From Palsa-295 sp963785585 (lineage in GTDB: Bacteria; Acidobacteriota; Terriglobia; Acidiferrales; UBA7541), in the NCBI GenBank assembly GCA_963785585.1, contig CAWAVW010000004.1:2852001-2916000 (forward strand): a stretch of 64,000 nucleotides of DNA, written 5' to 3'. Both the position numbers and the translations under genes were made by a program. Position 1 is the first letter of the stretch. Each line of letters begins with the position of its first letter. Positions 52,691 to 59,866 of this stretch are shown piece by piece. The notes beneath the pieces were generated by a model that saw nothing but the letters and a program-made list of their open reading frames with translations, was not told the origin of the DNA and searched no databases.

Positions 52691-52766
52691 GCGGGCTGCC
52701 GGTTCACTGGTTTACTCGCATCGGCGTTATTATAGAAACGCAAACAACTTATCGCAAGGAACACTC

Positions 52767-53711
52767 TTGGAACTTTCACCGCGCGTTCGCTGGAAACTCG
52801 ATCAATGGAAGAAACAATTCGATGGGCTTTTCCGCAGCGAAAAGGAAAACCCCAGCCCGAAGCTGTGCCCGGCGTGCGGCACGCTCGTCGGCGCCACTGC
52901 AACGAAGTGCCACGAATGCGGCGCGAACATGAATTTCGGGATTGCGGCGGCCAGCCGGTCGCTCAGCCGTTGGCTGCCGACCGAATCGCCGGTGACGTAT
53001 TTGATTTTGACGGTCACCTGCATTTTCTACGCCGTCACTTTGGCCATGACGGTTCGATTCAACGGGCTGACCGGACCAAGCGGCGGCGGTTTTGGCGCGT
53101 TGATGAGCCTGGGAGCGATCAACGCTAAAGTGCTCGTCATGTTCGGCGGGTCGCTGCCGTGGCCCTACGATATTTACAATCCGTGGCGTTTGATTATGCC
53201 AACTCTTTTGCACGGAGGCTTGCTGCACATCGGATTCAACATGTGGGTGCTGATGGACTTGGGGCCGCAGATTGAAGAGCTGTATGGATCGGCGCGCTAT
53301 CTGTTTCTATATTTTGCCACCGGAATCGGCGCGTACCTGGTGAGCGGATTTTTCGGACGCCACTTGAGCATCGGCGCGTCCGGGTCGCTATTGGGTCTGA
53401 TTGGAGTGATGCTCGCGATTACCACGCTGCGGCAGGGCGAGCATATGCGAATGTTGCGCAGCCAGCTTTTGAAGTGGGTTGCCTACATCGCGATTATGGG
53501 ATTCATGATGTCGGGCATCGACAATTGGGCGCACGCCGGTGGCCTGGTCACCGGATTTCTACTCGGACGAATCATGGTTGACCGCGCTCCAATGTCAACG
53601 CAGGAAAAAATGCGAGCCGACATCCTGGGCTGGGGAACGGCGCTCGTGGTGCTCGCGAGCATGGGAGTCACCGCGCTGGGAATTTTCTACATGCTGCACA
53701 GCCAGACGTAG
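52767..53711 (+). CDS. Rhomboid intramembrane serine protease with N-terminal zinc ribbon
   Basis: 314 residues starting at TTG 52767-52769, with AAGGA 6 nt upstream. Cytoplasmic zinc ribbon C34/C37/C48/C51 (CPACG ... CHECG). The rhomboid core begins near residue 72 with about six transmembrane helices. HGGLLHIGFNMWVL (about 149-162) holds the conserved HxxxN of TM2, IGASGSLLGLIG the catalytic S205 in GASG, and NWAHAGGLVTGFLLG the catalytic H256. All key residues are present, so it should cleave transmembrane substrates in the inner membrane. Target proteins unknown. Confidence 0.93.
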   Translation: MELSPRVRWKLDQWKKQFDGLFRSEKENPSPKLCPACGTLVGATATKCHECGANMNFGIAAASRSLSRWLPTESPVTYLILTVTCIFYAVTLAMTVRFNGLTGPSGGGFGALMSLGAINAKVLVMFGGSLPWPYDIYNPWRLIMPTLLHGGLLHIGFNMWVLMDLGPQIEELYGSARYLFLYFATGIGAYLVSGFFGRHLSIGASGSLLGLIGVMLAITTLRQGEHMRMLRSQLLKWVAYIAIMGFMMSGIDNWAHAGGLVTGFLLGRIMVDRAPMSTQEKMRADILGWGTALVVLASMGVTALGIFYMLHSQT

Positions 53712-53727
53712 AGGCCGTGGATGAAAC

Positions 53728-54282
53728 TCACGCTCCGGCGTGCAAACGCCGCGAGACCACAATGCTGTAATGCAATCCTGAGATGCAGACGAACGCGGCC
53801 ACGCAGTAGGAGCAGATTTCCTTGGCGATCATCAGGAACTGACTGTCGCGAATCTGCAGCACCAGCACCAGAAAGATCATGGTGATTTCGAAAAACGTGG
53901 TGAGCTTGCCGTAGATGCTCGGCGGCAGCGACATATAGCCGACCGTAAGAATAATCACGGCGCTGGCCACCAGAAGCAGGACGTCCCGCCCAAGCACCAG
54001 AATCGTAAGCCACCAGCTGATTTTTCCGTGGATTGCCAGTTCCAGATAGGAGGTGGAGAGTAAAAGCTTATCGGCGATCGGGTCAAGATATGCGCCGAGC
54101 GGCGTTTTCTGATTGAGCCCGCGCGCGAGCAGTCCGTCGAGCGCATCGCTAAGGCCGGCGGCGATCAGAATGATGAGCGCCCAGTTGTAGCGCTCATAGT
54201 GAATCGCCATGATGAAGAACGGCAGGAAAGCCAGACGAAGGAACGTGAGCTGATTCGGGACGGTGAGGATTCGGCTATTCAT
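53728..54282 (-). CDS. pgsA: CDP-diacylglycerol--glycerol-3-phosphate 3-phosphatidyltransferase
   Basis: Makes phosphatidylglycerol phosphate at the inner membrane. 184 residues, family-typical. The CDP-alcohol phosphotransferase signature DG-x2-AR-x8-G-x3-D-x3-D is fully present, from SDALDGLLARG to GAYLDPIADK (about residues 45-72). MNSRILTVPNQLTFLRLAFLPFFI is the usual PgsA start, and about five hydrophobic helices follow. It is the last of a long minus-strand series and converges with the rhomboid gene over 16 bp. Confidence 0.94.
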   Translation of the reverse strand: MNSRILTVPNQLTFLRLAFLPFFIMAIHYERYNWALIILIAAGLSDALDGLLARGLNQKTPLGAYLDPIADKLLLSTSYLELAIHGKISWWLTILVLGRDVLLLVASAVIILTVGYMSLPPSIYGKLTTFFEITMIFLVLVLQIRDSQFLMIAKEICSYCVAAFVCISGLHYSIVVSRRLHAGA

Positions 54283-54314
54283 GAGTGTTTTCAGTTTACG
54301 GCTACGTTGCAGCT

Positions 54315-54623
54315 CTAAACGAATTGCGCCAGGTAGTCCCCCAGGGAACGTCCCGTTTTCTTTTCGAACATTTCGGCCAACGAAGGAATCGAGCCGCGCG
54401 CTTCGTCGAGCGCAATTCGCTCGATGCGCAACATCGGAAAGAACAGCGTGGGCAATCCCATCCGGTCTCCTTCGGGATGGAGCACCTGGCTGACGAAATC
54501 ATCGAAGGACGCAAGGTCGATACCGCGGACGGTAATTCCCGCGTTGGAAATATCCTTCAGCTCGCCCCACACTTTTTCCTTTGGAGTGTGCAGGCTCACG
54601 ACGACGATGGATTGCGGATGCAT
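54315..54623 (-). CDS. Small conserved-looking protein of unknown function
   Basis: 102 residues starting at ATG 54621-54623, between scoB and pgsA on the same strand (73 nt and 32 nt gaps). It opens SIVVVSLHTPKEKVWGELKDISNAGITVRGIDLASFDDF, a pattern that resembles a short PilZ-like or SH3-like beta fold in which the first strand handles a regulator; the second half is helical (ERIALDEARGSIPSLAEMFEKKTG). No signal peptide or membrane segment. Codon pattern and frame look like a real gene, but I do not recognise the family with certainty. Confidence 0.7.
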   Translation of the reverse strand: MHPQSIVVVSLHTPKEKVWGELKDISNAGITVRGIDLASFDDFVSQVLHPEGDRMGLPTLFFPMLRIERIALDEARGSIPSLAEMFEKKTGRSLGDYLAQFV

Positions 54624-54696
54624 CTGTTCTCCCTGACGACTCGGCGGCCCTGATGGTACCGCAGATTACGGCTGGTTCGTACTCACACGGTGCGGC

Positions 54697-55362
54697 CTAC
54701 AGCTCCATGGTCTTCAGATCGGGCGCGATTGATAAATGCGGCTCGGTAGCCCCCTGCACGTCTTCGGCGGTCACGCCGGGCGCCAATTCGCGCAATACCA
54801 GGCCGCCGTCCGTAACTTCAATGACGCCCAAATCGGTGACGATTAGGTCTACGACCTCCAGACCGGTGAGCGGCAGCGTGCATTTCTTCACAATTTTTGC
54901 TTCGCCTTCTTTTGTGGTGTGCTCCATGGCGATGATCACGCGCTTCGCGCCAGCAACCAAATCCATCGCGCCGCCCATGCCCTTTAACATTTTTCCGGGG
55001 ATGGCCCAATTCGCGAGGTTTCCGGCTTCGTCCACTTGCAGCGCTCCGAGGACAGTCACGTTGATGCGTCCGCTGCGAATCATGCCGAACGAATCGGAGC
55101 TCGAAAAATACGAGCAGCCGGGAATTTCGGTGATCGTCTCCTTCCCGGCGTTGATCAGGTCGGCATCTTCCTCGCCCTCGAAAGGGTAAGGACCGATGCC
55201 GAGCATGCCGTTCTCGGATTGCAGAACGACTTCCATGCCCTTGGGAAGATAATTGGGAATCAGAGTGGGCAGGCCGATGCCGAGATTCACGTAAAAACCA
55301 TCGCGGAGCTCACGCGCCACGCGGCGAGCGATCAATTCCCGCTTATCCATTTCGGCTGGCAT
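54697..55362 (-). CDS. scoB: 3-oxoacid CoA-transferase, beta subunit
   Basis: Beta chain of a family I CoA-transferase, 221 residues. The catalytic glutamate is in VVLQSENGMLGIGP (SENG motif, about residue 50). NLGIGLPTLIPNYLP, GGAMDLVAGAKRVIIAMEHT and CTLPLTGLEVVDLIVTDLGV are characteristic of succinyl-CoA:3-ketoacid transferase (ScoB) and of PcaJ. It follows the alpha subunit by 9 nt. In this window it could transfer CoA from succinyl-CoA to 3-oxoadipate, but ScoB and PcaJ cannot be separated by eye, and the genes lie 30 kb from the pca cluster. Confidence 0.92.
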   Translation of the reverse strand: MPAEMDKRELIARRVARELRDGFYVNLGIGLPTLIPNYLPKGMEVVLQSENGMLGIGPYPFEGEEDADLINAGKETITEIPGCSYFSSSDSFGMIRSGRINVTVLGALQVDEAGNLANWAIPGKMLKGMGGAMDLVAGAKRVIIAMEHTTKEGEAKIVKKCTLPLTGLEVVDLIVTDLGVIEVTDGGLVLRELAPGVTAEDVQGATEPHLSIAPDLKTMEL

Positions 55363-55371
55363 CGGCTTCTC

Positions 55372-56067
55372 CTAGCGCTTCCGCACGGTGCGGCGCTCAA
55401 TTCTCTTTGTGTACTCTTTGCCTTGAAAAATCGCGTCCACGAAAATTCCCGGCGTGTGAATGTTATTGGGGTCGAGTTGCCCCAGCTCGACGATTTCCTC
55501 CACTTCGGCGATCACGTAGTCGGCTGCGGTCGCCATCGGCGCGTTGTAGTTGCGGGCCGTCTTTCGATAAATCAGATTGCCCCAGCGGTCGCCCTTCCAC
55601 GCTTTGATGAACGCGAAGTTGCCGCGCAACGACGGAACGAGCACGTGCGGCCGTCCGTTGAACTCGCGGGTTTCCTTTCCTTCGGCGGCCATCGTTCCAT
55701 ACCCGGTAGGAGTGAAAAATGCAGGAATGCCCGCGCCGCCGCAACGGATGCGTTCCGCCAGCGTTCCCTGGGGATTCAATTCGACCTCAATTTCTTTTTT
55801 CAGGGCGAGCTGCTCGAAGGTTTTGTTTTCGCCGACGTAGCTGGCGATCATTTTTTTCACTTGTTTGGATTGCATCAGCAGCCCAATGCCGAAATCATCC
55901 ACTCCGGCATTGTTGGAGACGAGCGTAAGGTTCTTCGTTCCCTTCCGGCGTAGAGCGGCGATCAAATTTTCGGGAATGCCGCATAAGCCGAATCCGCCGA
56001 GAAGGATCGTCGCACCATCTTCGATTCGCGCAACGCCGGCATCCGCGCCGGATATTCGCTTGTCCAT
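55372..56067 (-). CDS. scoA: 3-oxoacid CoA-transferase, alpha subunit
   Basis: Alpha chain of the same family I transferase, 231 residues. GATILLGGFGLCGIPENLI near the N-terminus, LTLVSNNAGVDDFGIGLLM and FIKAWKGDRWGNLIYRKTARNYNAPMATAA are textbook ScoA/PcaI segments. The start is ATG 56065-56067, about 95 bp downstream of trpA on the same strand. Together with the beta subunit it forms an alpha2beta2 or (alpha-beta)4 enzyme in the cytoplasm. Confidence 0.93.
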   Translation of the reverse strand: MDKRISGADAGVARIEDGATILLGGFGLCGIPENLIAALRRKGTKNLTLVSNNAGVDDFGIGLLMQSKQVKKMIASYVGENKTFEQLALKKEIEVELNPQGTLAERIRCGGAGIPAFFTPTGYGTMAAEGKETREFNGRPHVLVPSLRGNFAFIKAWKGDRWGNLIYRKTARNYNAPMATAADYVIAEVEEIVELGQLDPNNIHTPGIFVDAIFQGKEYTKRIERRTVRKR

Positions 56068-56162
56068 CGGAAACTCCTAAAACATGCGCGACTGCGCGAA
56101 ATATTGACGGGAAAGTTTACTGCAAATCACGAGGAAACCCGAGCGGCTCCGCACGCCTTTGC

Positions 56163-57011
56163 TTACGGTGCGTCGAAACTGCGGCGGCTAACGCCCGACC
56201 GCGCGGCGGACTTCAGGCTCTTGATCCGCGCGGCGACGGCCGCAGCCGCGGCGTCGGGCGAAGCGGCATTTTCCACCTCAGACATCAGCGCAGAACCGAC
56301 CACCGCGGCATCGACGATTCCGCCGAGAACCGTGACGTGCGTAGGCTGCGAAATCCCGAAACCGACGGCGATCGGCAACCCTGTGCACTTGCGTACGCGC
56401 CGCACGAACGCGGGAAGCTCGACCGGCAACGAATCCTGCGCGCCCGTGATCCCGTTGCGCGAAATCAAATACAAGAATCCAGAGGATGCGGCGGCGATCG
56501 ACGCGAGGCGCGCGTCGGCGGTGGTCGGCGCGACGAGGAATATTGCGTCGAGGCCGTGCGCCGCGAGCGCGGCGCGGTAGTCGCCTGCCTCTTCCGGCGT
56601 CAGGTCCGTCGCGAGGACGCCGTCGGCGCCGGCTTCGGCGGCCGCTGCGGCGAACTTTGACAATCCCATTTGCAGCATGGGATTGAAATAGCTGAAGAGC
56701 ACGAGGGCCACGTCGGATTTCGAGCGAATCCGTCGGACGAGATCGAGGACGCCCGCGAGCGTGGTGCCGGACGCGAGAGCTCGTTCGCTGGCGCGTTGGA
56801 TCGTGGGGCCGTCGGCGACGGGATCGCTGAACGGAACGCCCAGTTCGATCACGTCCGCGCCCGCATCCGCTGCGGCGAGCACGATTTTCTCGGTCGCCTC
56901 AAGAGAGGGATCGCCCGCGGTAATGTAGGCGACAAGTCCCAGTTCTCCCGCTTCGGAAAGCGCGCGAAATTTCCTGGTGATTCTCGTGTCTGTTTTCGCT
57001 GTGGTGCTCAT
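56163..57011 (-). CDS. trpA: Tryptophan synthase alpha chain
   Basis: Cleaves indole-3-glycerol phosphate to indole and glyceraldehyde 3-phosphate; the indole tunnels to TrpB. 282 residues from ATG 57009-57011 (a TTG two codons upstream is less likely). VAYITAGDPSLEATEKIV, VIELGVPFSDPVADGPTIQRASERAL (catalytic Glu and Asp), LFSYFNPMLQMG and LISRNGITGAQDSLP are all TrpA signatures. It follows trpB by 38 nt, last of trpC-F-B-A. Confidence 0.96.
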   Translation of the reverse strand: MSTTAKTDTRITRKFRALSEAGELGLVAYITAGDPSLEATEKIVLAAADAGADVIELGVPFSDPVADGPTIQRASERALASGTTLAGVLDLVRRIRSKSDVALVLFSYFNPMLQMGLSKFAAAAAEAGADGVLATDLTPEEAGDYRAALAAHGLDAIFLVAPTTADARLASIAAASSGFLYLISRNGITGAQDSLPVELPAFVRRVRKCTGLPIAVGFGISQPTHVTVLGGIVDAAVVGSALMSEVENAASPDAAAAAVAARIKSLKSAARSGVSRRSFDAP

Positions 57012-57049
57012 ATTCAACCGGGCTGCCCAAGCCGCCTTTTCTGAATCGA

Positions 57050-58261
57050 CTAAATGAAGCGAGAAAGAATTTCCATGTCTTTGTCGCCCCGTCCGGACAC
57101 ATTCAGGATCACGAGCTCGTCCTCTTTCATTTTGGGGGCGCGGCTGATCAGCTCTGCCACGGCGTGTGCGGATTCGAGAGCCGGTATGATGCCTTCCTGT
57201 TGCGCTAGAGTTTTCGCAGCGGCGACCGCTTGCTCGTCGGTGACAGCGGTGTACACGGCGCGGTGCTCATCCGCCAGCCATGCGTGTTCCGGTCCGATTG
57301 CGGGATAGTCGAGCCCCGCGGAAACAGAATGGGTGCCGGCAATCTGGCCGTCGCCCGTCTGTAGCACATAGGTGTACGTTCCCTGCAGCACGCCGGGGCG
57401 CGCTCCGCTGAAACCATGTTCGGCGGCCAATCGAGCGGCATGCTCACCGAGCGATTTACCGCGACCACCCGCCTCAACGCCGAGCATCTTTACGGATTTA
57501 TCGGGAATAAACGCATAGAACAGCCCGATCGAATTGGATCCGCCCCCGACGCAGGCAATCAGCAGATCGGGCAGCCGGTGCTCGGCTTCCAGAATCTGGG
57601 CGCGCGCTTCTTCTCCGATTACTTTTTGAAAGTCGCGGACCATCTCCGGGTAAGGATGCGCGCCGAGCGCCGAACCAAGCAGATAGTAAGACGAATGAAC
57701 GTTCGTGACCCAATCCCGCATCGCCTCATTGATCGCGTCTTTGAGCGTGCGGCTGCCCGAATTTACGCCGATCACCTGAGCGCCGAGTAGCTTCATTCGG
57801 TTCACATTCAGGGGCTGGCGCTCCATGTCATCGGTGCCCATGTACACCGTGCACTCCAGGCCGAGGCGGGCGGCGACGGTAGCGGTTGCGACGCCGTGCT
57901 GCCCTGCTCCGGTTTCGGCGATCACACGCTTTTTGCCCATGCGAACGGCGAGCAATCCCTGTCCCAGCGAATTGTTAATTTTGTGCGCACCGGTGTGGAG
58001 CAAATCTTCGCGCTTAAGGTAAATTTTGGGACCGCCAAGCAGGTCTGTCAGGCGCGAGGCGAATTGCAAAGGCGTGGGTCGTCCCGCGAAGGTGCGAAGC
58101 AGCGAATCGAGTTCGGCGAGGAATGACTTGTCTGCGCGAGCCTCGGCGTAGGCGCGCTCGAGTTCTTCTAATGGGGCAACGAGCGTTTCCGGGACGTATC
58201 GGCCGCCGAATGCGCCGAATCGGCCGTGGGCGTCCGGCAGTGTGGCGGGTGTAGCGCTCAT
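57050..58261 (-). CDS. trpB: Tryptophan synthase beta chain
   Basis: PLP enzyme joining indole and L-serine to tryptophan. 403 residues from ATG 58259-58261 with AAAGGAG upstream. RFGAFGGRYVPETLVAPLEELE is the standard start. The PLP lysine is in LLHTGAHKINNSLGQ (about residue 91), with GAGQHGVATAT and CVGGGSNSIGLFYAF further on. It overlaps the trpF stop by 4 nt (ATGA). An in-frame extension to 58552 is antisense noise from trpF. Confidence 0.97.
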   Translation of the reverse strand: MSATPATLPDAHGRFGAFGGRYVPETLVAPLEELERAYAEARADKSFLAELDSLLRTFAGRPTPLQFASRLTDLLGGPKIYLKREDLLHTGAHKINNSLGQGLLAVRMGKKRVIAETGAGQHGVATATVAARLGLECTVYMGTDDMERQPLNVNRMKLLGAQVIGVNSGSRTLKDAINEAMRDWVTNVHSSYYLLGSALGAHPYPEMVRDFQKVIGEEARAQILEAEHRLPDLLIACVGGGSNSIGLFYAFIPDKSVKMLGVEAGGRGKSLGEHAARLAAEHGFSGARPGVLQGTYTYVLQTGDGQIAGTHSVSAGLDYPAIGPEHAWLADEHRAVYTAVTDEQAVAAAKTLAQQEGIIPALESAHAVAELISRAPKMKEDELVILNVSGRGDKDMEILSRFI

Positions 58262-58908
58262 TTCTCGCTCCTTTGCATTTTGCGAACAGCCTCGAACAGC
58301 GATTTCATCCGCGCGGCGTCTTTCTTGCCCGGTACCGATTCGACGCCGCTGCAAACGTCGATCGCGTAGGGCCGCACTTCGCGAATCGCGTCTTGAACAT
58401 TCCGCGGGTGGATTCCACCGGCAAGAAAGATGCGGCGCTTCACCGCGGCGCGCTTGGCGATCTTCCAGTCGAACGTTTTGCCCGTGCCGCCGCGCGCCCC
58501 CGAATGGAAAGCGTCCAATAACATCGCGTTGGCGCGGACGAACCGTTTCCATTGCGATTCTCGAAACGGTTTCTTTACGCGCAGAGCCTTGATCACCGGA
58601 AATTCGCGCGCCAGCCGTGCGACAACCTGGGGGGTTTCATCGCCATGTAGTTGCAACTGGTTCAAACCCACGATCCGCGCTGTTTTTCGAACTTCCTCTT
58701 CGCTTGCGTTGACGAAAACACCTACGATGGTGATCCGCTTCGGCAGCTTCCTTACGATGCGCCGCGCCTTCGCGGGAGCAATGTAGCGCGAACTGCGGCG
58801 AAAAAAATTGAAGCCGAGAAAATCAGCTCCGCAGTCCACCGCTCGCCGCGCGTCGGTCCAATTCGTGATCCCGCAGATCTTCACCTTTACCATGGCAGCG
58901 CGGGTCAT
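58258..58908 (-). CDS. trpF: Phosphoribosylanthranilate isomerase
   Basis: Amadori rearrangement of phosphoribosyl-anthranilate. 216 residues from ATG 58906-58908, which overlaps the trpC stop (ATGA) and sits behind GGAGAGGA. MVKVKICGITNWTDARRAVDCGADFLGFNFF contains the catalytic Cys in KICGI; LQLHGDE is the second motif with neighbouring Asp; FLAGGIHPRNV and AIDVCSGVESVPGKKD are the phosphate-binding loops. Stand-alone, not fused to trpC as in enterobacteria. Confidence 0.95.
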   Translation of the reverse strand: MTRAAMVKVKICGITNWTDARRAVDCGADFLGFNFFRRSSRYIAPAKARRIVRKLPKRITIVGVFVNASEEEVRKTARIVGLNQLQLHGDETPQVVARLAREFPVIKALRVKKPFRESQWKRFVRANAMLLDAFHSGARGGTGKTFDWKIAKRAAVKRRIFLAGGIHPRNVQDAIREVRPYAIDVCSGVESVPGKKDAARMKSLFEAVRKMQRSEK

Positions 58909-59726
58909 TCCTCTCCGTAGGCATGGCACTCCGGGTCGAGCAAGCGCTTCAAAGCCGCGGCCGGGTACGGACTGGTCATCAGATGCTCGCCAATCAGAAA
59001 GGCGTCAAAGCCTGCGTTGCGAAGCCGAAGCAGCACTTCGTGCGAGTGCAGGCCTGATTCACTCACCGCCAGGCAATCGTCCGGAATCGTCTCGATCAGC
59101 TCGAGAGAAGTTTCAATACGCACGCTAAAGTCTCGCAGGTCGCGATTGTTCACGCCGATGATTTTGGCTCCCGCGTCGAGTGCGCGGTGGAGTTCCTCAC
59201 GCGAGTGGACTTCGACGAGCGGCTCCATGTTCAGCGACCGGCCCAGCTCAAGCAATTCGCGAAGCGCCGGGTCGTCCAGCACCGCCACAATCAGCAGAAA
59301 TGCATCCGCGCCGGCCGCGCGCGTTTCCCACACCTGCCAGGCATCCACGATGAAGTCTTTGCGCAAGATCGGGATCTCAACCGACTTCGACGCGGCCTTC
59401 AAATCACCGAGCGAGCCGAGAAAAAAATCTTCCTCCGTCAAAACGGAGAGAGCTGCGGCGCCGGCACGTTCGAGTGCCGCAGCCAGAGACCCCGGATCGT
59501 ATTCCTTACGAATCAGTCCGAGTGACGGCGATGCTTTCTTTAGCTCGGCAATCACGTTGATCCCGGGCCTTCCGAGAGCTCCCGCAAAATCGCGGGGAGG
59601 CAGCGCTTTTGCAACGGCAAACTTCAGCGCGGCATCGGGCAGTACGCCTTTGCGATGAGCGACGGACTCGCGGCGCGCCGCGACGATGCGTTGAAGGATA
59701 TTCTCCTGCTGCAAATACGTCTCCAT
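58905..59726 (-). CDS. trpC: Indole-3-glycerol phosphate synthase
   Basis: Ring closure of CdRP to indole-3-glycerol phosphate. 273 residues. INVIAELKKASPSLGLIRKEYDP holds the catalytic Glu-Leu-Lys-Lys region; ALSVLTEEDFFLGSLGDLK, ILRKDFIVDAWQVWETRAAGADAFLLI (catalytic Lys) and IIGVNNRDLRDFSV (Glu/Asn region) follow; FLIGEHLM is the phosphate loop. First gene of trpC-F-B-A; a good promoter lies 70-100 nt upstream. trpE, trpG and trpD are not in the window. Confidence 0.96.
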   Translation of the reverse strand: METYLQQENILQRIVAARRESVAHRKGVLPDAALKFAVAKALPPRDFAGALGRPGINVIAELKKASPSLGLIRKEYDPGSLAAALERAGAAALSVLTEEDFFLGSLGDLKAASKSVEIPILRKDFIVDAWQVWETRAAGADAFLLIVAVLDDPALRELLELGRSLNMEPLVEVHSREELHRALDAGAKIIGVNNRDLRDFSVRIETSLELIETIPDDCLAVSESGLHSHEVLLRLRNAGFDAFLIGEHLMTSPYPAAALKRLLDPECHAYGEE

Positions 59727-59797
59727 CGGCGGAACAAGTATTGCGTCTCCAGGCGGGCGTACTACGGATTCAGGCCGAGAGCGGAATCACTATTCCC

Positions 59798-59827
59798 ATG
59801 CTAGTCGTGCGGGCTAACCGATGTCAA
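59798..59827 (-). promoter_or_regulatory. Sigma-70 promoter of the trpCFBA operon
   Basis: On the minus strand: perfect TTGACA (59822-59827), 18-bp spacer, TAGCAT (59798-59803). Transcription would start near 59790, giving a leader of about 64 nt. I see no run of Trp codons or attenuator hairpin in that leader. Confidence 0.6.
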
Positions 59828-59866
59828 TTTGGAGGCGCGTTACCGAAAATTGAGTGCGGACGAGAG

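Noticed and set aside
59727..59866. Trp leader peptide or attenuator upstream of trpC
   Set aside because: The roughly 64-nt predicted leader has no short frame with tandem Trp codons and no terminator-like hairpin.
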